Assembly (NCBI RefSeq): GCF_023195695.1
Contig: NZ_JALPQG010000009.1
Coordinates: 104,302-168,301, forward strand
Direction of reading: 5' to 3'
From: Aliiroseovarius sp. S1339
GTDB lineage: Bacteria > Pseudomonadota > Alphaproteobacteria > Rhodobacterales > Rhodobacteraceae
DNA length: 64,000 bases
Shown here: positions 35,757-44,329 of the stretch, piece by piece
Position numbering within the stretch: the stretch's first letter is position 1
Layout: each line of letters starts with the position of its first letter
Notes under the pieces: model-generated
What the model saw: the letters and a program-made list of their open reading frames with translations, nothing else
Database searches by the model: none
Told to the model about the DNA's origin: nothing
Program-made: the position numbers and the translations under genes

Positions 35757-36062
35757 ATCTCGGCTCCTTTGCCGTTTCATTTGCCCCTTAGATAAGGGGC
35801 GGGCTGCGCAAATCCAAATCTCAAACCAGTGACGCCCCTGTGGGCGCAACGCGCTGACAGGGGGCGATCCCGGCATAAGCCATGGGACCGGAAGCATAAC
35901 GACTCCCGGAGTTGGGGCGGAAATAGACCGCTTGGCCCAAGCTGTCAAGGAAAGCAGCGCAACTGGCGGCGGCCCGGCGCCAATTGACCTGTATCATGGT
36001 TGGGCGCGGCGGTGTGCCGTATCCAGAAAGGGAATGAACAACTCAAACACAGGAGCACCGAG
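35757..36062. other. Ffh-uspA intergenic region with two strong inverted repeats
   Basis: No gene is seen in these 306 bases between the divergent ffh and stress-protein genes. At 35783-35800 GCCCCTTA and TAAGGGGC form a perfect eight-base palindrome with two bases between, 27 bases before the ffh start. At 35833-35866 CGCCCCTGT and ACAGGGGGCG pair, enclosing GCGC-AAC-GCGC, a long stable hairpin. A 4.5S RNA was considered and rejected. The hairpins could be in the ffh leader or mark a control site. Confidence 0.5.
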
Positions 36063-36470
36063 ATGTATAAGAATGTCCTCGTGCCGATCGCTCTGGATCA
36101 TGAGCGCGATACCAAAGAAGCTCTCAGCATTGCGAAAGCCATCGCCGAAAAAGGCGCCAAGATCACCGCCCTTCATGTGATGGAAGAAGTGCCCGCCTAT
36201 GTCGCTCAATACCTGCCCGAAGGTCAGTTGGAAGATAACGTGCAGGAACTGGCAGCACGTATGAAGGAAGAACTGGCCGGAGAGGACGATATCGACATCA
36301 GGGTGGTGTCCGGTCATGCCGGCCACGCGATTGTCGACTATGCCAAACATAACGGGGTCGATTGTATTGTCGTGGCCTCGCACCGGCCGGGGCTGACGGA
36401 TTTCTTCCTTGGGTCGACTGCCGCCCGCGTTGTGCGCCACGCACCGTGCGCCGTGCATGTGTCGCGGTAA
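36063..36470 (+). CDS. Universal stress protein (UspA family)
   Basis: A 135-residue UspA-type protein. The start MYKNVLVPIALDHERDTKEAL matches the family, and the ATP motif G-x2-G-x9-G-S is visible in SHRPGLTDFFLGSTAARVV near residue 108, with the HAPCAVHV end. It probably binds ATP and acts in the cytoplasm during starvation or oxidative stress. The ATG at 36063 follows AGGAGCACCGAG. A clean terminator follows, so it is transcribed alone. Confidence 0.92.
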   Translation: MYKNVLVPIALDHERDTKEALSIAKAIAEKGAKITALHVMEEVPAYVAQYLPEGQLEDNVQELAARMKEELAGEDDIDIRVVSGHAGHAIVDYAKHNGVDCIVVASHRPGLTDFFLGSTAARVVRHAPCAVHVSR

Positions 36471-36494
36471 TTCGCCGATAACAAAAACGTTGCC

Positions 36495-36521
36495 AAAGCG
36501 GGTCCTTGTGGCCCGCTTTTT
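36495..36521 (+). terminator. Intrinsic terminator of the stress-protein gene
   Basis: AAGCGGG and CCCGCTT, with CC/GG inside a TTGT loop and one bulged T, followed by TTTTT. It lies 25 bases after the stop. Confidence 0.88.
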
Positions 36522-36562
36522 CGTCCCTACATCCTTGGCAGGAAACACGGAGGAACCAGCAC

Positions 36563-36940
36563 ATGAAATGCCCGATTGACGGAACTGAACTGAAGATGTC
36601 CGAGCGTCAGGGGGTCGAGATCGACTATTGCCCTCAATGCCGGGGTGTTTGGTTGGATCGTGGCGAGCTGGATAAGATCATCGAGAAAGCGACCCCGGCA
36701 GTCGTGCTGCCTGACCCTGATCCGGTGGCCCCGCCGCCAGTGCCCGACCCGGTTGTGGCCCGCGAGCCGCGCCCGAAGCACTATGACAACCGCGCAGAAG
36801 AAGAGTATCGCAAGCGATCAGACCGCGACCGTTATCGCGACGATTATGACGATGACGATGACGACGATTATCGCCATGGGCGGCGCTATAAGAAGCGCAA
36901 GCGCAAGTCGATCCTGTCCGAGATTTTTGACTTCGATTGA
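36563..36940 (+). CDS. TFIIB-type zinc-ribbon protein with acidic-basic tail
   Basis: A 125-residue protein. The zinc-ribbon is CPID near residue 3 and YCPQCRGVWLDRGELD at 22-37, with Cys3, Cys23 and Cys26 as metal ligands and Asp6 in place of the usual fourth Cys. This is the zf-TFIIB family (often annotated as YbaR/zinc-ribbon protein). The C-terminal half is a linker rich in Pro and Asp (PDPDPVAPPPVPDPVV), then an uninterrupted run of seven Asp near residue 100 followed by a strongly basic segment (RRYKKRKRKS). The ATG lies after GGAGG. Function unknown. Confidence 0.8.
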   Translation: MKCPIDGTELKMSERQGVEIDYCPQCRGVWLDRGELDKIIEKATPAVVLPDPDPVAPPPVPDPVVAREPRPKHYDNRAEEEYRKRSDRDRYRDDYDDDDDDDYRHGRRYKKRKRKSILSEIFDFD

Positions 36941-37037
36941 GACCGGGTGGGGGTGAGCCATTTCCGCCCACCCCCAAATCTCGTATTCATCTGTCGCGCG
37001 AAAGGCATTAGGCTTTCCTTACCAACAGGAGGAAGCC

Positions 37038-37358
37038 ATGCCCAAGATCAGCAAAGCCCCCGATTATCAAACCGTTATCACCACGTTCGAGATGACGCCC
37101 GGCACCTGTCAGGATCTTCTGGACGCGCTGACGGATGCCTATCATCAATTCATATCCAAGCAGCCGGGTTTTGTGGCGGCTGGGTTGCACGTCAATGACG
37201 CCCAAACACGGATCGCCAATTATTCACAGTGGAAACGGCGAGAAGATTTTCAGGCCATGCTGCGCACGGACGAGATGCGCGAGCGCAACCGCGTCATCGC
37301 GACCCTTTGCAAAAGCTTTGAACCGGTCATGTATGACGTGTTCGAAACCTTCGACTGA
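37038..37358 (+). CDS. Antibiotic biosynthesis monooxygenase (ABM) domain protein
   Basis: A 106-residue small ABM-fold protein. The typical features are the strand-loop VITTFEMTPGTCQDLLDAL and the central GFVAAGLHVNDAQTRIANYSQWKRREDFQAML (read in parts), where the NYSQW motif marks the dimer ferredoxin-like barrel. Such proteins act on quinones, haem or aldehydes, or are of unknown use. It is in the same orientation as the rhodanese gene 22 bases downstream, probably one operon. Confidence 0.82.
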   Translation: MPKISKAPDYQTVITTFEMTPGTCQDLLDALTDAYHQFISKQPGFVAAGLHVNDAQTRIANYSQWKRREDFQAMLRTDEMRERNRVIATLCKSFEPVMYDVFETFD

Positions 37359-37380
37359 CGAACCGGCAAAGGAGACCGCT

Positions 37381-37968
37381 ATGAAACCCGCATTTACCCT
37401 ATTGGCGACCCTTCTGCTGGCTGCGCCCGCGTTTGCTGATGGTGTTAACATCCGCCCCGATATCGCGTCGGTCACTGTCGACACAATCTCCGGCCCAGTC
37501 GAGATTTCGCGCAATCCCGATCAGGACAACCAGATCACTGGCGAATGGGCGCGGACCTCGCGGCCGTGTCCGAATTTTTGCGTGCAACCGATGGTGCCCG
37601 CCCCCGGCGTGACGCCAATCGGCGAACTTGAAATGCTTGAGATGCTGCAAAACCCCGACGTGATGGTGATCGACAGCCGGGTGCCGCAAGATCACGCGGG
37701 CGGAACGATCCCCGGTGCGATTTCGATCCCCTATAACGAATCCGCCGACCGGCTGGATGAAATGGGCTGCGAAATTGATTTTGATGGGTTTGACTGTGCA
37801 GGCGCCAAATCCGTCGCCTTATTCTGCAATGGCAATTGGTGTGGTCAGTCGCCTACGGCGGCTCGGCGCATGATCGAAGCTGGTTTTCCCGCTGACAAGA
37901 TCCACTATTATCGCGGTGGTATGCAGGCGTGGCGATTGCTGGGCCTGACGGTGTCGGACCCCAAATAA
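37381..37968 (+). CDS. Exported rhodanese-domain protein
   Basis: A 195-residue protein with a signal peptide (MKPAFTLLATLLLAAPAFA). The rhodanese domain covers residues 80-192, with VIDSRVPQDHAGGTIPGA near 96 and the active-site loop FCNGNWCGQSPTA near 147. The catalytic Cys is the first of that loop; it is followed by a second Cys four residues later, which is unusual and suggests disulfide chemistry in the periplasm. A further CPNFC motif near residue 61 resembles a thioredoxin-like pair. It transfers sulfane sulfur or handles a thiol in the periplasm. The ATG lies after GGAGA. Confidence 0.85.
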   Translation: MKPAFTLLATLLLAAPAFADGVNIRPDIASVTVDTISGPVEISRNPDQDNQITGEWARTSRPCPNFCVQPMVPAPGVTPIGELEMLEMLQNPDVMVIDSRVPQDHAGGTIPGAISIPYNESADRLDEMGCEIDFDGFDCAGAKSVALFCNGNWCGQSPTAARRMIEAGFPADKIHYYRGGMQAWRLLGLTVSDPK

Positions 37969-38092
37969 CACGGGCGCAATCGCGCGGCGCAACACCTGTC
38001 GCGCCAATGCCGCACCAGGATAGCAAAACGCCCGCGCCATTGACCCCAAGGCGCGCCGCCCCCAAGTTGTGTGCAACAATTGGAGGCATCTG

Positions 38093-38515
38093 ATGTCGCG
38101 CAAGACCCAAAAACGACGCATTGGCGTCAAGACAGCCATCCTTATGGCGGGGCTGGCGATGTCGTCTGTGTTGGCGACAGGAGCTCACGCGCAGGACCTT
38201 ATCGGGTCTTACGTGGCCTATATCGGGCAGCCCGACCTGCATAACTCCAAGGGTGCGCGGCTGACTCAGCCTTGGCAAATCCTGCGGCAGGACCGCGCCA
38301 ATTTTCATCGGTTTGGTATCAGCCAGCCGGGGGATGAGTTTGACCCGTTCTTCGGATCAATCGGCAATCGCAAGATCATGGAACGTATGGTGATGAACGG
38401 ATCAATTGACCCACAGGCGGCCAAACGTCTGGTCGATGGTGGGGCGGTTGTTTTCGTTCGCATTTATGGCAGTGGCAACACCGGCACGTCGGTCAAAGTG
38501 ACTGTCGCGAAATAA
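38093..38515 (+). CDS. Exported protein of unknown function
   Basis: A 140-residue protein with a signal peptide after a basic n-region (MSRKTQKRRIGVKTAILMAG, cleavage near AHA-QD). The ATG at 38093 follows TGGAGG. The mature part has the repeated G-x-Y and R-F motifs QDLIGSYVAYIGQPDLHNSKG and a DEFDPFFGSIGNRKIMERM segment. No family is recognised. Its 3' end overlaps the convergent YdcF gene by 23 bases. Likely periplasmic. Confidence 0.75.
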   Translation: MSRKTQKRRIGVKTAILMAGLAMSSVLATGAHAQDLIGSYVAYIGQPDLHNSKGARLTQPWQILRQDRANFHRFGISQPGDEFDPFFGSIGNRKIMERMVMNGSIDPQAAKRLVDGGAVVFVRIYGSGNTGTSVKVTVAK

Positions 38516-38987
38516 TCCGCCGCGTGCGGCGTGCGGCGTAAAGTGCCAGCGCGCCAACCTCTCTGATATATCCCCTCAGGATGCGGTGCGCTGTGATTGG
38601 TCGCAAGGCGGGCGAAACACTGTGCGCCTTCAGCCCACATTCGCGCGCGGTCAATCGTGCCCGAAACGCATGATATTTGTCCGTGACCAGCGTAACCTCC
38701 GCACCCGGCGGCAGCAGCGGTTTGGAATTGAGGATGTTTTCCAATGTGTTGCTTGATGCATCCTCGATCGTTATATCGGACGGTGAAACACCGGCTTGGG
38801 CGCAGATTTCGCCAATGACCGCCGCCTCGCTGCGGCCTGCGCGGGGCACGCCGCCTGAGGCGATGATCTTATCGACCTGACCGGTTAGATAAAAATCAGC
38901 AGCCGTCGCGGCGCGGCGGCGCAAGGCGGGCGAGGCCGTTCCATCCGGCCGCACCGCCGCCCCCAAAACAATCGCCACTCGGGTCAT
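38493..38987 (-). CDS. YdcF/SanA-family (DUF218) protein
   Basis: A 164-residue DUF218 protein. The conserved opening VLGAAVRPDGTASPALRRR matches the family, followed by DKIIASGGVPRAGRSEAAV near residue 40, the acidic SNTLENI near 79, and VTDKYHAFRARL near 100, with a His/Asp pair in the active-site region. DUF218 proteins act on envelope precursors or metabolites and bind nucleotides; the exact function is unclear. It shares a four-base overlap (ATGA) with the lipoprotein gene upstream, so the two are coupled. Its 3' end overlaps the convergent gene by 23 bases. Confidence 0.85.
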   Translation of the reverse strand: MTRVAIVLGAAVRPDGTASPALRRRAATAADFYLTGQVDKIIASGGVPRAGRSEAAVIGEICAQAGVSPSDITIEDASSNTLENILNSKPLLPPGAEVTLVTDKYHAFRARLTARECGLKAHSVSPALRPITAHRILRGYIREVGALALYAARRTRRIISRQSL

Positions 38988-39376
38988 TCGCGATAGGTCT
39001 CGCGACAGGCCTTAGCCCCAGCGACCGCTTTGCGCTGCGCTTGCGCAAGCTTTGCCTTCATTCTGGCCAGTTTTGATTTCTCGTTGTCGATATCGACGGT
39101 CACGGGGGTTTCAATCTGGCGAAACGCTGTCCGGTGGCAAGGAAAGGGGCGTCGTTTGCGGTCATAACAAAGGCGCGTGCTGGTAACGGGCACTGATTGG
39201 CGATGCAGCGCATAGCCGCGCGCAATGGTGGCTTCGGTTGTCTTGATCTGCGCCTGCAAGCTGCGCATATCGGCGGTGGCCGAGGCGATGCAGCGTTGCT
39301 GCGGCGTTGCGCAGGCGGAAAGGCCCAGCAGAAGGGCCAGACCGACAAGTGCGGACGCGCGTTTTTTGTACGACAT
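38984..39376 (-). CDS. Outer-membrane lipoprotein, unknown function
   Basis: A 130-residue protein with a lipobox: the hydrophobic stretch ends LLGLSAC, so Cys at residue 22 would be lipidated. The mature part contains a helical coiled-coil-like segment (ADMRSLQAQIKTTEATIARG) and a basic, Cys-containing middle (TRLCYDRKRRPFPCHRT). No family recognised. Upstream of, and overlapping with, the DUF218 gene by four bases. Confidence 0.8.
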   Translation of the reverse strand: MSYKKRASALVGLALLLGLSACATPQQRCIASATADMRSLQAQIKTTEATIARGYALHRQSVPVTSTRLCYDRKRRPFPCHRTAFRQIETPVTVDIDNEKSKLARMKAKLAQAQRKAVAGAKACRETYRE

Positions 39377-39566
39377 CTATCGGACTCCCTTTTGGGTCTT
39401 TTGGACCATCGAATGATAGCGTCAGTGGCGGCTATGTTAAAGGCCGTTGGCTGGCCAGCAGCACCTGCGTGGCGACAACCGGGCCTTCCTGCGACACCGC
39501 TTCGACGCACATCCGCTTGTGCGCCGCGCCATGCCCGGCTATCTCTGCCCGAAAGGAGCGGGTCAT

Positions 39567-41363
39567 ATGGCAAGAGAAGCGAGCGCCTCGAGCGTCGAAA
39601 TGGACGAACGCGAGAAATCCAAACGCATTGGTGCGCTGGCGGGTCTGTGGCCCTTTATGAGCCCGTATCGGTTATGGATGCTTGCCGCTTTTGGCGCACT
39701 GATGTTCACCGCCGGTATCTCGTTGATCCTGCCGATTGCGGTGCGCAGGGTCGTTGATGGGTTTGGCGAGGCGACAAGCCAATTGCTGGACAAGTACTTC
39801 CTTGCCGCCTTGGTGGTTGCCAGCTTGCTCGCTGTCGGAACCGGGCTGCGTTATTATCTGGTGACCCGCCTGGGTGAACGGATCGTGGCCGATATCCGCA
39901 AGGCGGTCTTTGCCCGCGTGGTCGGTTTGAGCCCTGCTTTTTATGAAAAGATAATGACCGGCGAGGTGCTGAGCCGCATCACCACAGACACCACGTTGAT
40001 TCTGTCGGTGATCGGGTCGTCGGTTTCTGTGGCGCTGCGCAACGTCTTTATCTTCCTTGGCGGTATGGTCCTGATGCTTCTGACCTCGGCCAAACTGACC
40101 GGGTTGGTGCTGTTGATTGTGCCGCTGGTGATCGTTCCGATCATCGTGCTGGGTCGCCGCTTGCGCGTATTGGGACGTGAAAACCAAGAATGGATCGCCA
40201 AAAGTTCGGGCAATGCGTCCGAGGCTTTGTCGTCCGTGCAAACTGTGCAGGCGTTTACTCACGAAGACCTAAGCCGGGTCGAGTTTTCGGGCCTGACCGA
40301 AGAAAGCTTTCTGTCTGCCAAGCGGCGCATTCTGACCCGCGCGGTGATGACAGTGATCGTCATCTCGTTGATCTTCTCGGGCGTGGTCGGTGTGCTGTGG
40401 ATCGGTATGCGCGATGTAACCGACGGCGACGTAACCATCGGCGCTTTGGTGCAGTTCGTTATTTATGCCGTAATGGTGGCTGGCGCTGTTGGTGCGCTGT
40501 CCGAAATCTGGAGCGAACTTCAACGCGCCGCCGGGGCCACCGAACGTCTGGTCGAGCTTTTGAACGCCGAGGATATGGTGATAGATCCCGTCAATCCGGT
40601 CGCCATCACGGAGCGCCCGAAAGGTGCGATAGACTTTGAAGATGTGACGTTCCATTACCCTGCGCGACCCAATCAGGCGGCGCTTGAGGGTGTGACCCTG
40701 ACAGTTGCCCCCGGTGAAACAGTGGCGCTTGTGGGCCCGTCCGGTGCCGGCAAGTCGACGATCATACAGTTGATCCAGCGGTTTTATGACCCGGAATCGG
40801 GGGCGGTAAAGCTGGACGGAACCGACCTGCGCGACATGCGCCGGGACGATTTCCGTCAGTATGTCGCGCTGGTGCCGCAGGACGCCGTGATCTTTGCCAC
40901 CTCAGCGCGCGAAAACATCCGCTTTGGACGGCCGGAAGCGTCGGACGCCGAGGTCGAGGCCGCCGCGCGTGCCGCCGCCGCGCATGAGTTTCTGGCGAAG
41001 CTGCCAGAGGGCTATGACACCTATGTCGGCGAACGCGGCGTGATGTTGTCGGGTGGACAAAAGCAGCGCATCGCGATTGCGCGCGCCATCCTGCGCGACG
41101 CGCCGATCCTTCTGTTGGACGAAGCCACATCCGCGCTGGATGCCGAAAGCGAACGTCTGGTGCAGCACGCGGTGGACGAACTGGCGCAAGGTCGCACGAC
41201 GCTGATCGTGGCCCACCGTCTGGCGACGGTCAAAAAAGCCGACCGGATCGTCGTCTTTGACGAAGGCCGCATTGTCGCCCAAGGCACCCATGACGAATTG
41301 GTCGCCCAAGACGGGCTTTATGCGCGTCTGGCCCGCCTGCAATTCACCGAAGGCATCGGCTGA
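39567..41363 (+). CDS. MsbA-like lipid/drug ABC exporter
   Basis: A 598-residue half-transporter, six membrane helices then one ATPase domain. Walker A GPSGAGKST is near residue 391, the Q-loop VPQDAVIF near 437, signature LSGGQKQR near 492, and Walker B ILLLDEATSALD near 515. The ATG at 39567 follows AAAGGAG. A longer frame begins at a TTG (39447) but there is no ribosome binding site there and the extra 40 residues are not family-like. The family flips lipid A or phospholipids, or exports drugs. No other lipid A genes are adjacent, so the substrate is uncertain. Confidence 0.9.
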   Translation: MAREASASSVEMDEREKSKRIGALAGLWPFMSPYRLWMLAAFGALMFTAGISLILPIAVRRVVDGFGEATSQLLDKYFLAALVVASLLAVGTGLRYYLVTRLGERIVADIRKAVFARVVGLSPAFYEKIMTGEVLSRITTDTTLILSVIGSSVSVALRNVFIFLGGMVLMLLTSAKLTGLVLLIVPLVIVPIIVLGRRLRVLGRENQEWIAKSSGNASEALSSVQTVQAFTHEDLSRVEFSGLTEESFLSAKRRILTRAVMTVIVISLIFSGVVGVLWIGMRDVTDGDVTIGALVQFVIYAVMVAGAVGALSEIWSELQRAAGATERLVELLNAEDMVIDPVNPVAITERPKGAIDFEDVTFHYPARPNQAALEGVTLTVAPGETVALVGPSGAGKSTIIQLIQRFYDPESGAVKLDGTDLRDMRRDDFRQYVALVPQDAVIFATSARENIRFGRPEASDAEVEAAARAAAAHEFLAKLPEGYDTYVGERGVMLSGGQKQRIAIARAILRDAPILLLDEATSALDAESERLVQHAVDELAQGRTTLIVAHRLATVKKADRIVVFDEGRIVAQGTHDELVAQDGLYARLARLQFTEGIG

Positions 41364-41521
41364 TTGCGCGGGGCTTTGAGCGTGAGCGTTCTGCCCCCAT
41401 GGACCTCTCCTTGCGTCAGCTAACGCCGCCACGTCACGTCACACTTGCGGGGTTTGGCTTTTAGCATCATTCTTATGATCAAATGACCGCCCGAATACAC
41501 GGGCGTAGGGGAGGAAACGGA

Positions 41522-43414
41522 ATGTATGATTTTGCCTCGATGAAGGACCGCAATGCGGTCGAGGCCGAGATGAGCTGGGACGATCGGGACAAGCCCGTCA
41601 CGCTCTATCAGATGTTAGAGCGGACAGCGAAAAAATTTCCGCAACGGCCTGCGGCCTCGTATCAGCTGACGTCTGGACCAACCGACGCAAAAGAAACCGT
41701 AACCTGGCAGCAGATGCTGGAACGGTCCTGTCAGGCGGCCAACCTGTTTCGGTCGCTGGGGATCGGGGAAAACGACGTCGTCGCGTTCCTGCTGCCCAAC
41801 TGTAACGAGACGATCTATACCCTGATGGGCGGTGCGATTGCCGGGATCGTCAATCCGATCAACCCGCTGTTGGACGCCGAACAGGTCTCAGGTATCCTGC
41901 GCGAGACGGGTGCCAAGGTTCTGGTCACGCTGAAGTCCTTTCCGAAAGCCGATGTTGCTCAACTGGCGGCGCAATCCGCGGCGTTGGCCCCGGATGTGCA
42001 TACGGTGCTTGAGATTGACCTGAACCGTTACCTCAGCCCGCCGAAAAGCTGGCTGGTGCCGTTGTTGCGTCCGAAAAACCCGGTGACGCATAAAGCGAAG
42101 GTTCTGGACTTCGTGGCAGAGATGTCGCGCCAGAACACCACGCTCGATTTTGAAGACAAGGCAGAAGACCGCGTGGCAGCCTATTTCCACACCGGCGGCA
42201 CGACAGGCACGCCCAAAGTGGCGCAGCACAAATATTCCGGCATGGTCTATAACGGCTGGCTTGGGTCGAGCTTGCTGTTTGACGAAAACGACGTGATCAT
42301 CTGCCCGTTGCCGCTGTTCCACGTCTTTGCCGTGCATGTGATCTGGATGTCGGTTCTGTCTGCTGGTAGCCATTTCGTTCACCCGACACCTGCGGGCTAT
42401 CGCGGGGAAGGTGTGTTCGATAATTTCTGGAAACTGATCGAACGCTACAAAGTCAGTTTCATGATCACCGTCCCAACAGCCATTTCTGCGTTGATGCAGC
42501 GGCCTGTGGATGCGGATGTGTCGTCGCTCAAGACGGCCTTTTCGGGGTCTGCCCCGCTGCCGATTGAGCTTTACAACCGCTTTGTCGCCGCAACCGGCGT
42601 GACAATCGTCGAAGGTTATGGGCTGACCGAGGCCACCTGCCTCGTGTCCTGCAACCCGCCAACGGGCGACAAGAAGGTCGGGTCGGTGGGCGTGCCGTTC
42701 CCTTATACGGATGTGAAAATCCTGACCTGCGATGATACGGGGACCGTGTTGAAAGAACATGATGTGGATGAGGTGGGCGAGATCTGCCTGTCCAACCCCG
42801 GTGTGTTTGCGGGCAACACCTATACAGAAACGGCCAAGAACGAGGGTCTGTTTGCCTATGACACTTACCTGCGGACCGGTGATCTGGGTCGCCTTGATGA
42901 AGATGGCTATCTGTGGATCACGGGCCGTGCCAAGGATCTGATCATCCGTGGTGGACACAATATCGACCCTGCCGAGATCGAAGAGGTGCTGGCCGGGCAC
43001 GACGCGGTCGCCTTTGTGGGGGCTATCGGCCAGCCGGACAGCTATTCAGGCGAACTGCCCTGCGCCTATGTCGAATTGGTCGGCGGGGCAGAAGTCACGA
43101 CCGACGAGTTGATGGCCTTTGCCAAGAAGCACATCCACGAGAAAGCCGCCCTGCCCAAGCATATCGAGATTTTGGACGAGCTGCCCAAGACTGCCGTCGG
43201 TAAAGTGTTCAAGCCCGACCTGCGCAAATCAGCGATCATCCGCGTCTATGACAAGGCGCTGGTCGATGCGGGTCACGCGGCGCACGTGGTCGAGGTGATT
43301 GACGACAAAAAGCGCGGGCTGGTGGCACGACTGCGTCCCACTGGCGACGTGGACCACGAGGCCGTCGCGCAATGTCTGGGTGAATTCACACGTCCGTTCG
43401 AATGGATGGACTGA
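41522..43414 (+). CDS. Acyl-CoA synthetase, AMP-forming
   Basis: A 630-residue ANL-superfamily ligase. Motifs: the phosphate loop HTGGTTGTPKVAQ near residue 222, the substrate region YGLTEATCL near 367, RTGDLGRLDEDG near 450, IIRGGHNIDPAEIEEVL near 475, and the catalytic Lys region LPKTAVGKVF near 562. A fatty acid, aromatic or short-chain acid is activated as CoA thioester; the substrate is unknown. The ATG at 41522 follows AGGGGAGGAAACGG. A hairpin (CGCCCG/CGGGCG) lies just before that site, in the leader. Confidence 0.9.
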   Translation: MYDFASMKDRNAVEAEMSWDDRDKPVTLYQMLERTAKKFPQRPAASYQLTSGPTDAKETVTWQQMLERSCQAANLFRSLGIGENDVVAFLLPNCNETIYTLMGGAIAGIVNPINPLLDAEQVSGILRETGAKVLVTLKSFPKADVAQLAAQSAALAPDVHTVLEIDLNRYLSPPKSWLVPLLRPKNPVTHKAKVLDFVAEMSRQNTTLDFEDKAEDRVAAYFHTGGTTGTPKVAQHKYSGMVYNGWLGSSLLFDENDVIICPLPLFHVFAVHVIWMSVLSAGSHFVHPTPAGYRGEGVFDNFWKLIERYKVSFMITVPTAISALMQRPVDADVSSLKTAFSGSAPLPIELYNRFVAATGVTIVEGYGLTEATCLVSCNPPTGDKKVGSVGVPFPYTDVKILTCDDTGTVLKEHDVDEVGEICLSNPGVFAGNTYTETAKNEGLFAYDTYLRTGDLGRLDEDGYLWITGRAKDLIIRGGHNIDPAEIEEVLAGHDAVAFVGAIGQPDSYSGELPCAYVELVGGAEVTTDELMAFAKKHIHEKAALPKHIEILDELPKTAVGKVFKPDLRKSAIIRVYDKALVDAGHAAHVVEVIDDKKRGLVARLRPTGDVDHEAVAQCLGEFTRPFEWMD

Positions 43415-43451
43415 GCTTCAACAACTCTTTCTAACACATCCCCGCACAACG

Positions 43452-43479
43452 AAAAACGGCGCGCCTAGGTGGCGCGCCG
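43452..43479 (-). terminator. Intrinsic terminator of the outer-membrane barrel gene
   Basis: On the minus strand CGGCGCGCC pairs perfectly with GGCGCGCCG across a five-base loop, followed by TTTTT. It lies 25 bases after the omp stop. On the plus strand there is no T-run, so it terminates the minus-strand transcript. Confidence 0.9.
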
Positions 43480-43504
43480 CTCGTTCGTGCTGCAAAGCCC
43501 GGTC

Positions 43505-44089
43505 TTAGAACCGGAAAGTGCCGCGCAGCTGAAGGGTGGTTGCGTCCACGTCAACGCCGCTGCCGTTGAAATCATCGAACTGATGATACAGAGCTTCGGC
43601 ACCAAGGTTGAACGAGCTGGTCACCTGATGCTCGTAGCCGATACCCGCGACCCAACCGTCGCTGCTGCCCAGCGTGTTGGTGTCAGCGTTTGCGTAACCG
43701 GCTGTGGCATATACTAGGCCGCTGCCCATTTTGTAGCCGCCACGTGCTTTCACACGCAGGACGTTTTCAAGCGTCAAGCCGCCGCCCAAATCCACATCGG
43801 CCCAGTCATAGTCAACACCGACACCGGCAACCCAGTTGCCCATGTCGAAATCGTAACCCGCAACCAGACCACCGATCAGGCCGTCTCCTTCAACCCCTAC
43901 GGCCGAAGACCCGACATCAATGTAGCCGATTTCACCACCGAAATAGGCACCGGTCCAATCCGGGGTTGCAGCCGGGGCAGGCGTGTAGGCAATTGTGGGT
44001 TCTGGCGTAGGTTCTGCCATGCTACCTGCAAGTGCAGTTGATGCAGACAGTGCAACGACCGCTGCTGTGTAAGAAAACTTCTTCAACAT
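43505..44089 (-). CDS. Outer-membrane beta-barrel protein (OmpA-like/Omp25 type)
   Basis: A 194-residue protein with a signal peptide (MLKKFSYTAAVVALSASTALA). The mature part shows eight amphipathic strands in the pattern of small porins: WTGAYFGGEIGYIDVGSS, GLIGGLVAGYDFDMGNWVAGVG, VKARGGYKMGSGLVYATAG, and FNLGAEALYHQFDDFNGSG, ending with LRGTFRF, the C-terminal Phe that directs insertion by BAM. The ATG at 44089 follows GAGAGGA; a second ATG nine bases upstream would add only three residues. Terminator follows. Function likely structural or adhesive. Confidence 0.88.
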   Translation of the reverse strand: MLKKFSYTAAVVALSASTALAGSMAEPTPEPTIAYTPAPAATPDWTGAYFGGEIGYIDVGSSAVGVEGDGLIGGLVAGYDFDMGNWVAGVGVDYDWADVDLGGGLTLENVLRVKARGGYKMGSGLVYATAGYANADTNTLGSSDGWVAGIGYEHQVTSSFNLGAEALYHQFDDFNGSGVDVDATTLQLRGTFRF

Positions 44090-44257
44090 GTGTTCCATCC
44101 TCTCGTTATGTGTAGCGCTGTTACGAGGCTCTGACGCCTCTGGATCATATTTAAGGGTGATTGGTCTTGTTTTAAGGGGGGTGCGACCGTTTGCGCGGGC
44201 GTCGGCAAGTAATCGCTCGGGCGGCTTGGCCAACGATCACTGCATCGGGTTTTCGTC

Positions 44258-44286
44258 GATAAGGGCGCGTTGCGAGCGCCCTTATC
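44258..44286. repeat. Perfect 11-base inverted repeat between luxI and omp
   Basis: GATAAGGGCGC and GCGCCCTTATC form perfect arms with a seven-base loop. It lies 43 bases after the luxI stop on the minus strand and lacks a T-run on either side. It may be a terminator without a U-tract, or a protein-binding site. Confidence 0.6.
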
Positions 44287-44329
44287 TGTGGTGTCAAAAC
44301 GCAGCATGCGTTCTGTGTTGGCTGGCTGG

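Noticed and set aside
35820..35945. Possible SRP 4.5S RNA between ffh and uspA
   Set aside because: A CCGGAAG stretch and strong hairpins are present, but the conserved GGAAGG-AGCAG symmetric loop of 4.5S RNA is absent and the lengths do not fit.
39447..39566. TTG-initiated 40-residue N-terminal extension of the MsbA-like exporter
   Set aside because: It lacks a ribosome binding site, while the ATG at 39567 has AAAGGAG at good spacing and gives the family-standard length.
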